Shown here piece after piece: positions 10,021 to 19,370 of a DNA stretch of 64,000 nucleotides (positions are counted from its first letter, which is position 1; every line of letters begins with the position of its first letter). The stretch covers positions 846,647-910,646 of the forward strand of contig NZ_JACHWU010000002.1 of NCBI RefSeq assembly GCF_014191605.1, given 5' to 3'. This DNA is from Prauserella isguenensis. Lineage in GTDB: Bacteria > Actinomycetota > Actinomycetes > Mycobacteriales > Pseudonocardiaceae. The notes below the pieces were generated by a model that did no database searches, was not told the origin of the DNA, and saw only the letters and a program-made list of their open reading frames with translations. The position numbers were made by a program, and so were the translations under genes.

Positions 10021-10830
10021 TCAGCCGGCGGCGGCCTCCTCGGCCGCGCGTTCGGCGGCCTTCTCCGCGCGCCACGTCTCGTCGTCGGCCCCGCGGCGCC
10101 AGTATCCGGAGATCGACGCCCGCTCGCGATCGACGCCGCGCTCGCCCAGCAGGTATCGGCGCAGATCACGGACGAAGCCCGCCTCGCCGTGCACGAAGGC
10201 ATGGACGTCGCCCGCGGGGAACTCGAGCTCGCGCACCGCGGCGACGAGGTCGTCGGAGCGGGAGCGGTGCAGCCAGCGCACCTGCGCATCAGCCTTGGTG
10301 ACGAGCGGGAGGTGTTCGTTCTCGTCCTCGACCAGCACGAACACCCGGGCGTCGGCGCCGTCCGGCATCGCCTCCAGTGCGTTACCGATGGCCGGCAGCG
10401 CGCTTTCGTCGCCGACGAGCAGGTGCCAGTCGGCGTCGGCCGACGGCGCGTAACCACCGCCGGGGCCGACCAGCAACACCTCGTCGCCCTCGGTCAGCCG
10501 CGCCGCCCACGGGCCCGCCAGCCCGCGGTCTCCGTGGTGGACGAAGTCGAGGACGAGTTCGCGTGCCTCCGGGTCGAACCCGCGCACGGTGTAGGTCCGC
10601 ATCCGGGGCCGTTGCTCCGCGGCCAGATCCGCCAGGTCGAGCGGGTGCGGGTAGGTCACGCCGTCGGGAGCGAACAGCACCTTGACGTAGCTGTCGGTGC
10701 ACGTGTTCGGTTCGAACGCGGCCAGTCCCTCGCCGCCACAGACCACCCGGATCAGATGGGGCGTGAGACGTTCGGTGCGGCGCACCTCCGCCCGCATCAC
10801 CGGCCTGCTGCGACCTCGCTTGTCGGCCAT
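10021..10830 (-). CDS. Siderophore-interacting protein, FAD-dependent ferric-siderophore reductase
   Basis: A 269-aa flavoprotein of the SIP/ViuB family that reduces ferric siderophores in the cytoplasm with NAD(P)H. The FAD-binding motif is RMRTYTVRGF and the following HHGDRGLAGPWAA; the C-terminal SIP domain contains LLVGDESALPAI, VLVEDENEHL and ISGYWRRG. I place the start at the ATG at 10830 (MADKRGRSR), because GAGGAG lies 7 bases upstream; a second ATG 15 bp further upstream is possible. An IdeR/DtxR-type iron box lies 31 bp upstream, so expression should rise under iron limitation. No siderophore synthesis or uptake gene is adjacent. Confidence 0.92.
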   Translation of the reverse strand: MADKRGRSRPVMRAEVRRTERLTPHLIRVVCGGEGLAAFEPNTCTDSYVKVLFAPDGVTYPHPLDLADLAAEQRPRMRTYTVRGFDPEARELVLDFVHHGDRGLAGPWAARLTEGDEVLLVGPGGGYAPSADADWHLLVGDESALPAIGNALEAMPDGADARVFVLVEDENEHLPLVTKADAQVRWLHRSRSDDLVAAVRELEFPAGDVHAFVHGEAGFVRDLRRYLLGERGVDRERASISGYWRRGADDETWRAEKAAERAAEEAAAG

Positions 10831-10860
10831 CCGTGCGCTCCTCACCTACGTCGTTCCCCC

Positions 10861-10879
10861 GAAAGTAAGGCTACCCTTA
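10861..10879 (-). promoter_or_regulatory. IdeR/DtxR iron box
   Basis: On the minus strand this reads TAAGGGTAGCCTTACTTTC, matching 16 of 19 positions of the IdeR/DtxR consensus TWAGGTWAGSCTWACCTWA. It lies 31 bp upstream of the siderophore-interacting protein start, where repressor binding would block transcription in iron-replete cells. Confidence 0.82.
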
Positions 10880-11025
10880 GGCTGCTCCGGACGCACACGC
10901 GCGTACCACCGGCCGGGACAGCGCTCGTCCCACGGCCCCACGACCCCGCGACCCGCCGCGCACGCCGCACCTCGACCGTGCGAACACTCTTGACACCTTG
11001 CCAACAAGCGGCGAACCTGTCCGCC

Positions 11026-12708
11026 ATGACGCGGTTCGACTATGATGTCCTGGTCATCGGCTCCGGCTTCGGCGGCAGTGTGAGTGCGCTCAGGCTGACC
11101 GAGAAGGGCTACTCGGTCGGTGTCCTCGAGAGGGGCCGCCGGTTCGCCGATCACGAGCTCCCCAGGACGTCGTGGCGACTCCGGGACTACGTGTTCGCTC
11201 CCGCGCTGGGCTGTACGGGCATCCTGCGCGTCACCCCGCTCAAGGAGGCGATGATCCTCTCCGGTGCGGGCGTCGGCGGCGGATCACTGGTCTACGCCAA
11301 CACGCTCTACCAACCGCCGGACGCCTTCTACGCCGACCCGCAGTGGGCCCACATCACCGACTGGAAGGCCGAACTCGAGCCGTACTACGACCAGGCCAAG
11401 CGCATGCTCGGCGTCGCGAGCTACCCGTGCACGACCCCCGCAGACGAGGTGATGCGTTCGGTCGCCGAGGACATGGGCATCGGCGACACCTACGGCCCGA
11501 CCCCGGTCGGCGTGTTCTTCGGCGACGAGACCACGAAACCCGGCGTGACCGTGCCCGATCCGTACTTCGGCGGCGCGGGACCGCAGCGCCGCACCTGCAC
11601 CCACTGCGGCGAGTGCATGACCGGCTGCCGCCACAACGCCAAGAACACCACCGTCAAGAACTACCTGTATCTGGCCGAACAGGCAGGCGCGCAGGTGCAC
11701 CCACTCACCACCGTCACCGGAGTGCGCCCCCTGCCCGAAGGCGGCTACGCCGTCGACACGACCACCACCGGGAAACCGTGGCGGAAGCGGACGCTGCATG
11801 CCGAGCAGGTCGTCTTCTCGGCCGCCGCCCTCGGCACCCAGCGGCTGCTGCACGCGATGCGCGACCGCGGCGTCCTGCCACGGCTGTCGGACAGGCTGGG
11901 CGTGCTGGCGCGCACGAACTCCGAGGCGATCCTCGCCGCCCGGTCGGTGCGGCCTGACACGGAGTACCACCGCGGCGTCGCGATCACCTCGTCGATCCAC
12001 CCCGACGAGGTCACGCACGTCGAGCCGGTGCGCTACGGCAAGGGCAGCAACCTGCTGGCCCTGCTCGGCGCCGTGCTCGTCGATCCGAAACCCGGCAGGC
12101 CGCGCTGGCTGCTGGGCCTCAAGGAGATGTGGCGCAGGCGGCGCGAGCTGCCGAAGCTGCACAACCCGAAACGCTGGTCGGAACAGACGATCGCGCTGCT
12201 GGTGATGCAGACGCTCGACAACTCGGTCACCACCTACACCAAGCGGGGCAGGCTCAAGACGAAACAGGGCATCGGCGAGCCCAACCCGACGTGGATCCCG
12301 GCGGGACACGAGGTCACCCGGCGCGTCGCCGACAAGATCGACGGGCTGGCCGGCGGTGGCTGGAACGACCTCGCCAACGTGCCGTTGACCGGCCACTTCA
12401 TCGGCGGCTGCGCCATCGGCGAATCCCCCGAGACCGGCGTCATCGATCCCTACCAGCGTCTGTACGGCCACGAGGGACTGCACGTCGTCGACGGCTCGGC
12501 CATCTCGGCGAACCTCGGCGTCAACCCGTCGCTGACCATCACCGCGCAGGCCGAACGGGCGATGGCGCTGTGGCCCAACAAGGGCGACGCCGATCCGCGG
12601 CCCGCGCTGAGCTCCGCGTACCGGCGGGTCCGCGCGGTGCCACCGAAGAACCCGGTCGTGCCCGAGGCCGCCCCCGGCGCGCTGCGACTCCCCCTGTCAC
12701 CGGCATGA
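11026..12708 (+). CDS. GMC-family FAD oxidoreductase, ChoD-like (putative cholesterol oxidase)
   Basis: A 560-aa GMC oxidoreductase similar to the mycobacterial ChoD group. The N-terminal FAD-binding motif is YDVLVIGSGFGGSVSALRL (residues 5-23), followed by GAGVGGGSLVYANTLYQ. A cysteine cluster CTHCGECMTGC near residues 190-200 precedes RHNAKNTTVKNYLYLAE. The C-terminal GMC motif includes GHFIGGCAIGES, DGSAISANLGVNPSLTITA. Start: the ATG at 11026 directly before the FAD motif; the longer open frame upstream overlaps the siderophore gene. No signal peptide is seen, so it is probably cytoplasmic. Sterol substrate is suggested only by family resemblance. A TetR gene follows after 28 bp. Confidence 0.85.
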   Translation: MTRFDYDVLVIGSGFGGSVSALRLTEKGYSVGVLERGRRFADHELPRTSWRLRDYVFAPALGCTGILRVTPLKEAMILSGAGVGGGSLVYANTLYQPPDAFYADPQWAHITDWKAELEPYYDQAKRMLGVASYPCTTPADEVMRSVAEDMGIGDTYGPTPVGVFFGDETTKPGVTVPDPYFGGAGPQRRTCTHCGECMTGCRHNAKNTTVKNYLYLAEQAGAQVHPLTTVTGVRPLPEGGYAVDTTTTGKPWRKRTLHAEQVVFSAAALGTQRLLHAMRDRGVLPRLSDRLGVLARTNSEAILAARSVRPDTEYHRGVAITSSIHPDEVTHVEPVRYGKGSNLLALLGAVLVDPKPGRPRWLLGLKEMWRRRRELPKLHNPKRWSEQTIALLVMQTLDNSVTTYTKRGRLKTKQGIGEPNPTWIPAGHEVTRRVADKIDGLAGGGWNDLANVPLTGHFIGGCAIGESPETGVIDPYQRLYGHEGLHVVDGSAISANLGVNPSLTITAQAERAMALWPNKGDADPRPALSSAYRRVRAVPPKNPVVPEAAPGALRLPLSPA

Positions 12709-12736
12709 TTCCGGAGCTCGTGCGAGACTGCCCCGC

Positions 12737-13363
12737 ATGACAGCCGGATCCGCGCCGAAGTGGCGCAGGCTCGAGCCCGACGAGCGCAGGGAACAGATCT
12801 TCACCTGTGCCGCCGAGCTGTTCGGCGAACGCCCGTACGCAGCCGTGTCCACGGCCGACATCGCGGCACGCGCCGGCGTCGCCCGCGGGCTGATCAACCA
12901 CTACTTCGGCACGAAACGCGCGCTGTACCTCGCCGTCGTCCGGCGGGCGCTGACCCTGCCGCCGGACGCGGTGACCACGCTGCCCGACGGTCCACTGGCC
13001 GAGCGCACCGATGCGGCCGTCGACTGGTTCCTCGACATGGTGAGCAAACAGCAGAAGACGTGGCTCGCCGCGATCACCCCGGAGGGCATCGGCCGGGACG
13101 AGGAGGTCGAGCGCATCCTCGACGAGGCCGACCGCGACGCCGCGGGCCTCGTACTGGAGGCCATGGGATTCTCCCGGGACGACGATCGCTGGGAACAGCT
13201 GATCGCCGTCGTCCGCACCTACGCGGGCATGGTCAAGGCCGCCAGCCGCGAATGGCTCGACCGCGAGACGCTCAACCGCAGCCAGGTACACACCGTGCTC
13301 TCGCGCGTGCTCCACACCCTCGTCGCCGACGTCATTCCCCGCGCGCGCAACCAGTCCTCGTGA
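12737..13363 (+). CDS. TetR-family transcriptional regulator
   Basis: A 208-aa TetR regulator. The N-terminal helix-turn-helix domain spans about residues 15-60 (RREQIFTCAAELFGERPYAAVSTADIAARAGVARGLINHYF, split here only for description: core motif STADIAARAGV, then INHYFGTK). The C-terminal part is an all-helical ligand-binding domain without recognisable specificity. It starts 28 bp after the GMC oxidoreductase gene on the same strand, so they are probably cotranscribed, and it may regulate that gene. No clear palindromic operator was found nearby. Confidence 0.88.
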   Translation: MTAGSAPKWRRLEPDERREQIFTCAAELFGERPYAAVSTADIAARAGVARGLINHYFGTKRALYLAVVRRALTLPPDAVTTLPDGPLAERTDAAVDWFLDMVSKQQKTWLAAITPEGIGRDEEVERILDEADRDAAGLVLEAMGFSRDDDRWEQLIAVVRTYAGMVKAASREWLDRETLNRSQVHTVLSRVLHTLVADVIPRARNQSS

Positions 13364-13397
13364 GTGCCGCCGGACGCGGCGTGCCGGGCGGAAGGAC

Positions 13398-14060
13398 TCA
13401 GCGGTAGGTCAGGTAACCGGCAGCCGGACCGTCGAAATGGCCGTGTTCGTTGAACGACACGAGCGTCAGGCCCGAGCGGCCGGTGGCGAGCTTGCTGATG
13501 CCGGCGTTCACCGCGACGCGGCTGAGCGTCACCAGGTGCGTCTCCGGTGCGCCGAGCAGCAGCCCGCACAACGTCGCGATCACGCCGCCGGAGGTGAACA
13601 CGACCGCCTGCTCACCCTTGCCGAGCGCGCCGGCCGCGTCGGCGGCCGCCGCCTCCACCCGGTCGCGGAACGCCGGCCACTGCTCCGCCGCGTCGCTGCG
13701 CTCCCCCGCGGCCGCCCACGCCGCGAGCGCCGACTCCAGCACGCGCTGGAACCCACGCGGGTCGCCCGCGTCCTGCGGCCTGCCACCTCCGTGCGCGCCG
13801 ACGACGTCGGTGTCGGCGTACTCGTTCCACCGCGGGTCCTCTTTGGCCGTGACGCCCGGCGCGCACTCGGCCAGAGCCAGTTCCGCGGTCGCGCGTTGTC
13901 GGGACAGCGACCCGCACCACGCGTGGTCGACCCGCACCTGCCTGCGCGCCAGCTCGGCACCCACCAGCCGCGCCTGCTCCCGGCCCAGCTCGGACAACCG
14001 GTCGTAGTCGGCGGCGCCGAACGACGCCTGGCCGTGCCGCACCAGGTGGATCGCACCCAT
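13398..14060 (-). CDS. Histidine phosphatase superfamily protein
   Basis: A 220-aa phosphoglycerate mutase-like phosphatase. The catalytic RHG motif is in [15 protein letters not shown] (phospho-histidine His9), and the second histidine is replaced in context by [14 protein letters not shown] near residue 155, where many members have SHG; the usual general acid/base region around W-N-E-Y (RWNEYADTD) is present. The ATG overlaps the stop of the upstream SDR (TGATG), so the two are translationally coupled. Similar SDR-phosphatase pairs occur in mycobacteria and rhodococci. Substrate unknown. Confidence 0.82.
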   Translation of the reverse strand: MGAIHLVRHGQASFGAADYDRLSELGREQARLVGAELARRQVRVDHAWCGSLSRQRATAELALAECAPGVTAKEDPRWNEYADTDVVGAHGGGRPQDAGDPRGFQRVLESALAAWAAAGERSDAAEQWPAFRDRVEAAAADAAGALGKGEQAVVFTSGGVIATLCGLLLGAPETHLVTLSRVAVNAGISKLATGRSGLTLVSFNEHGHFDGPAAGYLTYR

Positions 14061-14815
14061 CAGACGAGCTTCCGGAAGACACCGACGGGCAGCGCCTTCA
14101 ACAGCACCGACAGCGGCGTCCACGGCCACGGGGGCACGTATGCGGTTCCGCGTTCGGATTCGATGGCCTTGACCAGCGAGTCCGCACCGCGGTCCGCGCC
14201 GGCGACCAACGGGGTGCGGCCGCCGGAGCGCGACGTCATCTCGGATTCGATGAAGCCCGGCAACACGGTGCTGACGCGGATCGGCGTGCCGTGCACGTCG
14301 GCACGGATGCCGTCGGCGAGGGCCGCCGCCCCCGCCTTCGACGCACCGTAGGCCGTCATGTTCCGCGGCATGCCACGGATCGCGCTGAACGACGACACGA
14401 CGACGAGGTGTCCCGCGTTCTGCTCCCGGAACAGCTCCATCGCCGCCTCGCACTGCGCGAGCGCAGCGACCAGGTTGGTCTCGACCGTCTGCCGGTTCGC
14501 GGCGAAGTACCCGGTACCGATCGGCTGCCCCTTGCCGAGACCGGCGTTGACGATGACGCGGTCCAGCCCACCGAGTTCGTCGGCGAACGACCGGAAGACG
14601 GTGAACACGTCGTCGTGGGCGTTGACGTCGAGACAGGCCGTGGCCACGCGGATACCGGGGTGCCGTTCGGTCAGCTCGGCGGCCAGCGTGTCGAGCCGGT
14701 CGGTGCGGCGCGCGCACAGCGCGAGGTCACGGCCCGCGGCGGCGAACCGCCGCGCCATCCCCTCGCCGAGTCCCGAACTGGCACCGGTGATCAGGATCCT
14801 CTTCCGGGTGGTCAT
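14060..14815 (-). CDS. Short-chain dehydrogenase/reductase
   Basis: A 251-aa classical SDR. The dinucleotide motif is [19 protein letters not shown] (residues 7-25), followed by VIVNAGLG and the catalytic Ser-Tyr-Lys in [11 protein letters not shown] and TAYGASKAG. The C-terminal part ends in a hydrophobic stretch ([18 protein letters not shown]), as in membrane-associated lipid-modifying SDRs. The ATG at 14815 (MTTRKRILI) places the Rossmann motif at the N-terminus; a longer version would add unrelated residues. It is the first gene of a two-gene operon with the histidine phosphatase. Confidence 0.88.
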   Translation of the reverse strand: MTTRKRILITGASSGLGEGMARRFAAAGRDLALCARRTDRLDTLAAELTERHPGIRVATACLDVNAHDDVFTVFRSFADELGGLDRVIVNAGLGKGQPIGTGYFAANRQTVETNLVAALAQCEAAMELFREQNAGHLVVVSSFSAIRGMPRNMTAYGASKAGAAALADGIRADVHGTPIRVSTVLPGFIESEMTSRSGGRTPLVAGADRGADSLVKAIESERGTAYVPPWPWTPLSVLLKALPVGVFRKLV

Positions 14816-14897
14816 GGCCCGACTCTGCCACGTCCACGGCGGTGCGCGGAGTGTCGGTCGCACCACACCGCAGCGGCCTGCCCCGCCCGACGCCCGA

Positions 14898-14939
14898 CGA
14901 CCGGTGGCCCGGCGCCGTCGGGCGCCGGGCCACCGGTCG
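14898..14939. terminator. Strong hairpin terminator downstream of the subtilase gene
   Basis: A perfect 19-bp GC-rich stem (14898-14916 with 14921-14939) closes on the tetraloop GTCG. It begins 38 bp after the subtilase stop codon on the minus strand and separates that gene from the downstream SDR. Confidence 0.82.
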
Positions 14940-14976
14940 AACCACCCGCTCGGCGCGGGTGCGAATCAGCGGTCGA

Positions 14977-16176
14977 TCACTGCTGGCCCGTGTTCAGCAG
15001 CAGGTTCGGCGTGGCGCCGGTCGGGTCGGTGATGACGTCCGGGGTCGCCGACGTCGTCAGCGCCTCGGACACCTCCGCCGGGGTGGCCTCCGGGTTGTCC
15101 GCCAGGTACAGCGCCGCGGCACCGGCCACGTGCGGAGCGGCCATCGACGTGCCGGACAGCGCGGTCTCACCGCCGCCCATCTGGGCCGACACGATGTCCA
15201 CACCCGGGGCGTAGATGTCGACGACCTCGCCGTAGTTGGAGAAGTCGGCCTGCTCGTCCTGCTCGCCCGAGGCCGCCACGGTGATGGCGTCCTGGACCCG
15301 CGCCGGGGAGCTGCCACTCGCATCGGAGCTCTCGTTGCCCGCGGCGACGGAGAACGTCACGCCGGCGTCGATGGCACCCTGCACCGCGGTGTCGAGGGCC
15401 TGGTCGGCGGTGCCACCGAGGCTCATGTTCGCCACCGCCGGGCCGGAGGCGTTCTCGGCGACCCATTCGACACCGGAGATCACGCCGTCGGTCGTGCCCG
15501 AGCCGTTCTCGTCGAGCACGCGCACCGGCACGATGTCAGCGCCCTTGGCGACGCCGTAGTCGGTGCCCGCCACCGTGCCGGCGACGTGCGTGCCGTGCCC
15601 CTGTTCGTCGTCGGCGTCGGTGTCACCGTCGATGAAGTCCTGCCCGGGCTGCACACGGCTGCCGAAGTCGGGGTGCGACGAGTCGACACCGGTGTCGATG
15701 ATGTACGCGGTGACGTTGTCGGCCTGCGTGTTGTAGGTGTAGGAGTCGTCCAGCGGCAGCGCCGTCTGGTCGATCCGGTCCAGCCCCCAGGACGGTGTCG
15801 GCGACTGCGTCTCGGTCGCCCGCACCCGCTGGTTCTGCACGACGTAGTCGACCGACGGGTCGGCCGCCAGCCGCTTCGCCTCCGCCTCGTCGGCCTTCAC
15901 GGTGAAGCCGTCCAGCACCGTGTCGTAGGTCGTCGACACGTTCGCGCCGTACTCACCGGCCAGCTCCGTCGCCGCCGTCGAGACCGACGCCGTCCCCATG
16001 TCGTCGTTCAGGACGACGATGTAGCTGCCGTCGACCGCGTTGGGCGTGTTCGCCGAGAGGATCTTCCCCTCCGGCGCCGCAGCAGCGGACCCCAGGCCGG
16101 CCGCGACCAGTCCGGTCACACCGGCGGCCACGACGCCCACGTTCAGGCTCCGCCTCAGCTTGCGAGAGTTACCCAT
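14977..16176 (-). CDS. Secreted subtilisin-like serine protease (S8, proteinase K-like)
   Basis: A 399-aa preproenzyme. A twin-basic signal peptide (KLRRSLNVG, hydrophobic core 13-30, AAAAP) is followed by an inhibitor I9 propeptide (YIVVLNDDM at 52-60 to [10 protein letters not shown] at 111-120). The mature protease carries catalytic Asp161 ([15 protein letters not shown]), His194 (GHGTHVAG), the oxyanion Asn281 (AAGNES) and Ser344 ([10 protein letters not shown]). GGAAGGA upstream of the ATG at 16176 fixes the start. It is divergent from an HTH regulator across a 223-bp gap. An SSI-type inhibitor encoded at 4532 could act on enzymes of this class. Confidence 0.95.
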   Translation of the reverse strand: MGNSRKLRRSLNVGVVAAGVTGLVAAGLGSAAAAPEGKILSANTPNAVDGSYIVVLNDDMGTASVSTAATELAGEYGANVSTTYDTVLDGFTVKADEAEAKRLAADPSVDYVVQNQRVRATETQSPTPSWGLDRIDQTALPLDDSYTYNTQADNVTAYIIDTGVDSSHPDFGSRVQPGQDFIDGDTDADDEQGHGTHVAGTVAGTDYGVAKGADIVPVRVLDENGSGTTDGVISGVEWVAENASGPAVANMSLGGTADQALDTAVQGAIDAGVTFSVAAGNESSDASGSSPARVQDAITVAASGEQDEQADFSNYGEVVDIYAPGVDIVSAQMGGGETALSGTSMAAPHVAGAAALYLADNPEATPAEVSEALTTSATPDVITDPTGATPNLLLNTGQQ

Positions 16177-16399
16177 TCGGATTCCTTCCGTTATCCCGGC
16201 AGGTTCGGGACTCATGCAAGCGGCGCGGGAAGCCGTGTGGCAATGATTCACAGTTACCAGTTGTGGCCCGCTAACCGTAATGAGCGATGCTCCGAATGGT
16301 CTAAATGTCACTGTGTGCAGCCATGCCCTCACGCGTTACAGGATCCTGCTAGCGTTGTCCATATCGTTATGGGCTCGGCATGGGGAGGCGATTCGGCAC

Positions 16400-17311
16400 G
16401 TGGGTAGCACCGCGTTCTCGGCGGCACTGCGCTCCGCCATCGCCGCCAGCGGACTCGGTCTGGACCGCATACAGGCCCGCCTCCAGGACCACGGCATCAC
16501 GATCAGCGTCACCGCGTTGAGCTACTGGCAGTCCGGGAAGCGCCAGCCCGAACGCCAGAGTTCGATCTCGGCGCTACGCGCACTCGAGGAGATCCTCGAT
16601 GTCCCGGCGGGAACCCTGCTCGGCCTGCTGCCCCCGCCTCGCCCGCGCGGCAGCACGTCCCGGCGCAGACTCGAGGACCGGTCCGCCCGCCCGCTCAGCC
16701 TCGACGACGCGCCCGAGGTCACCCTGGTCGGCCTCTACGACCACTGCATGGTCGCCACCGAGCCGGCCGCCGTCACACCCGGCGGTGACAACCACGGTCG
16801 TCCGGCCCCGGACGTGGTCACCACCAGCACCGTGACGGCCAAGGCGATCTTCCGTGCCCGCGCCGACGGCCAGGACCGCTGGCTGCTGGCCTACCGGCAG
16901 GACGGCGCGGGTGGCGAGACCGGCCCACCGGAGCTCACGGCACTGCGGAACTGCACCGTGGGCCGGGTCGAGGTGGACCCGGCCGCGAACCTCACCCTCG
17001 CGGAACTGATCTTCAGTCGCGCGATCGACACCGGCGAGACCCACCTCGTCGAGTACTCGCTGTCCTATCGCCACAACCCTCGGGACGACACCAGGAAGGC
17101 ACATTTCCGCGAGTTCCGGGACCCGATTCCCGAGTATCTGCTCGAGGTCGATTTCGACCCGGCGTGTCCGCCCGGCCAATGCTGGCGGTATTCCTACCGC
17201 AGCCACGGCGGCACGGCCGATTCCGAGGACGTCATGCTCGACGACCAGGGGCGCGCACATGCCGTCGCCGTCGACTTCGGACCCGGCGTCTTCGGCATCG
17301 GCTGGCTGTAG
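16400..17311 (+). CDS. HTH (XRE-like) DNA-binding protein divergent from the subtilase
   Basis: A protein of 303 aa if the GTG at 16400 is used; GGGGAGGCG lies 11 bases upstream and homology-like sequence begins there. Residues about 5-75 form an HTH domain (LRSAIAASGLGLDRIQARL, then TISVTALSYWQSGKRQPER, LEEILDVPAGTLLGLL). The rest, ending FGPGVFGIGWL, is a conserved-looking effector region with no named domain known to me. The divergent arrangement suggests it could regulate the secreted protease gene; this is not demonstrated. It ends before a convergent terminator. Confidence 0.72.
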   Translation: MGSTAFSAALRSAIAASGLGLDRIQARLQDHGITISVTALSYWQSGKRQPERQSSISALRALEEILDVPAGTLLGLLPPPRPRGSTSRRRLEDRSARPLSLDDAPEVTLVGLYDHCMVATEPAAVTPGGDNHGRPAPDVVTTSTVTAKAIFRARADGQDRWLLAYRQDGAGGETGPPELTALRNCTVGRVEVDPAANLTLAELIFSRAIDTGETHLVEYSLSYRHNPRDDTRKAHFREFRDPIPEYLLEVDFDPACPPGQCWRYSYRSHGGTADSEDVMLDDQGRAHAVAVDFGPGVFGIGWL

Positions 17312-17513
17312 CGACTTTCGTCGGTGTCGTCACGGCGCGTGACCGCCGGGGTGTGATCGCCGCACCCGAGTTTCGTCTCCGCCGCTGTGCCGGTTATGAC
17401 CGCACATATCCGATTCTTCCGGCCTCGCCCGATTTCGAGGGGAACTTCCGTCGGTACGTGCGCCGACAGCCACAGGGCCGCAATGGCGCACGGGGCCGGA
17501 CCGCGCGCACGAG

Positions 17514-17547
17514 AACGGTGCCGGAACCACGCGGTTCCGGCACCGTT
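17514..17547. terminator. Bidirectional hairpin terminator
   Basis: A perfect 15-bp stem (17514-17528 with 17533-17547) with loop ACGC lies between the convergent HTH-protein gene and the acyl-CoA ligase gene. The minus-strand arm ends in a short A/T run. Confidence 0.8.
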
Positions 17548-17576
17548 GTCGATGAAAGGCGCTTCGATTCGGCTCG

Positions 17577-19205
17577 TCAGCTCGTCAGCTCGTCACGCAA
17601 CAGCTTGCCGGTGGCGTTTCGCGGCAGCGCCTCGACGAACTCGACGTCGCGCGGCACCTTGTACCGGGCGAGGTTCTCCTTGACGAACGACCGGACTTCG
17701 TCGGCGTCCAGTGTGGACCCGCTCGCGCGTGCCACGACGGCCTTGAGACGCTGACCGAACTCGTCGTCGGGCACGCCCACGACGCCTGCCTCGAGGATGT
17801 CGGGATGTTCGACGAGCAGGTTCTCCACCTCGATCGGATACACGTTCTCGCCGCCGGAGACGATCATCTCGTCGTCCCGGCCGTCGATGAACAGCAGCCC
17901 GTCCTCGTCGAAGTGGCCGACGTCGCCGCTGGCGAGCAGCCCGTCGATGATCTCCTTGTTCCGGCCGTCGGTGTACCCCTCGAACGCCAGCCCGCTGCCG
18001 ACGAAGACGCGGCCGGTGACGTGTGGTGCGGTGATCCGCGCGCCCCGCTCGTCGTAGAGCGCCACCCGGCAGCCGACCGGCGGCCTGCCGACCGTGCCCG
18101 GCGCCTTGCCCCAGTCCTCGGGTGTGGCGACCGCCGCGACGGCTACCTCGGTGGAGCCGTACAGATTGTGGATCACGGGACCGAAGATCTCCGTGGCGCG
18201 ATTGCCGATGTCCGGCGGCAGCGCGGAGCCTGCGAGGAAGATGATGCGCAGGCTGGAGGTGTCGTACTTGCCGATGATCTCGGGGCCGAGATCGATGATC
18301 CGCTGGAGCATCGTCGGCACGAGCACCAGCGCGGTGCAGCCGTACTGCTCGACCCCGCGCAGTGCCTCTTCCGGATCGAACCTGCGCCGCACCACGACCG
18401 TGTTCCCCAGCGCGAGCGACAGGATGAACTGGGAGATCCCGGTGCCGTGGAACAGGGGCGCGCCCATGTAGGTCGCCTCGCCGACGCGCAGCGGGATGCG
18501 GTCGAGAAACTGTGCCGAGTCGAGTCCGGAGATCTTCGGCCGCGGTGCGCCCTTCGGGGTCCCCGTGGTCCCACTGGTGAGCAGCACGAGACCGCCCGGC
18601 TTCGGCGGCGCCTCGGGGGCCGTGTCGTCGGACCCGTCGATCAGCTCGTCGAGGGTCGTGACGCCGCCGGTCGCCGCAGGATCGTCGACCCAGCCGAGGT
18701 AGCGGTCCACACCCTCGATACCGCTCAGCAGGTCGGTGAACTCCTCGTCGTAGACGAGCACTCGCACCTTCTCCCGTGCGGCGACGTCGGTCAGCTGGGG
18801 GCGGGCGAAACCGGTGTTCATCAGCAACAGCGCCGCACCGAGCTTGTTGGCCGCCAGCATGGTCAGCACGAGGCCCCTGTGGTCGCGGCAGAGCGCGGCG
18901 ATGCTGGACCCGGGACCGACGCCGCGGCCGGCCCACGCCCGCGCCAGCGCGTTCGACTTCCGCTCCAGCTCGTCGAAGGTCAGCGGGCCGCGCTCATCCA
19001 CCAGGCCGGTGTCCATCGGATTCCGGCGCGCGGCGATGCGCACCGCACCGGCGATCGGGCCGTACGTGCTCGTCAGAACCAGCGAACGCACGCCCTCGTC
19101 CAGCCGGGGAAACGGCAGCAGGCCCGCCCGCCACATGACCCCGACACTGCGCGCCTTCTCCGTCACGCGCGTGACCAACTCTGATACCACCGGCGGCGTC
19201 TTCAT
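17577..19205 (-). CDS. Fatty-acyl-CoA ligase / acyl-AMP-forming enzyme (FadD family)
   Basis: A 542-aa ANL-superfamily enzyme that activates a carboxylic acid to acyl-AMP and then acyl-CoA. Signature motifs are LLTSGTTGTPKGAPRPK near residues 208-224, NLYGSTEVAVAAV, the hinge motif with GRDDEMIVSGGENVYPIEVE, and the C-terminal catalytic lysine region PRNATGKLLRDEL. The N-terminal 60 residues before the AMP-binding domain match the mycobacterial FadD12-like layout. GAGGAGG lies 8 bases before the ATG. It is monocistronic here. An inverted repeat 32 bp upstream may be its operator. Chain-length preference cannot be read from sequence. Confidence 0.9.
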   Translation of the reverse strand: MKTPPVVSELVTRVTEKARSVGVMWRAGLLPFPRLDEGVRSLVLTSTYGPIAGAVRIAARRNPMDTGLVDERGPLTFDELERKSNALARAWAGRGVGPGSSIAALCRDHRGLVLTMLAANKLGAALLLMNTGFARPQLTDVAAREKVRVLVYDEEFTDLLSGIEGVDRYLGWVDDPAATGGVTTLDELIDGSDDTAPEAPPKPGGLVLLTSGTTGTPKGAPRPKISGLDSAQFLDRIPLRVGEATYMGAPLFHGTGISQFILSLALGNTVVVRRRFDPEEALRGVEQYGCTALVLVPTMLQRIIDLGPEIIGKYDTSSLRIIFLAGSALPPDIGNRATEIFGPVIHNLYGSTEVAVAAVATPEDWGKAPGTVGRPPVGCRVALYDERGARITAPHVTGRVFVGSGLAFEGYTDGRNKEIIDGLLASGDVGHFDEDGLLFIDGRDDEMIVSGGENVYPIEVENLLVEHPDILEAGVVGVPDDEFGQRLKAVVARASGSTLDADEVRSFVKENLARYKVPRDVEFVEALPRNATGKLLRDELTS

Positions 19206-19236
19206 CCGGGCACCTCCTCGGGCTCGTGCGCCACAA

Positions 19237-19252
19237 CCTACCGGTTAGTAGG
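19237..19252. promoter_or_regulatory. Inverted repeat upstream of fadD-like gene
   Basis: CCTAC-CGGTTA-GTAGG, a 5-bp inverted repeat around an ACCGGT core, lies 32 bp upstream of the ligase start. Such ACCGGT-centred palindromes are typical of TetR-type operators; the cognate regulator is not identifiable here. Confidence 0.4.
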
Positions 19253-19370
19253 GCAATCGGAGCAACCCTCGTACCGGTGAACGCGGCCGTGGAGTAACGG
19301 ACGTCTCATCACCGTCCCGGACGCCACCGCGGGCGCGACGGCGTCGGTGGCGCGGAGCAGAATCGGCCGC

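Noticed and set aside
10990..10995. TTGACA hexamer upstream of the GMC oxidoreductase as a -35 box
   Set aside because: No acceptable -10 hexamer is found at 16-19 bp spacing, so a promoter call is not supported.
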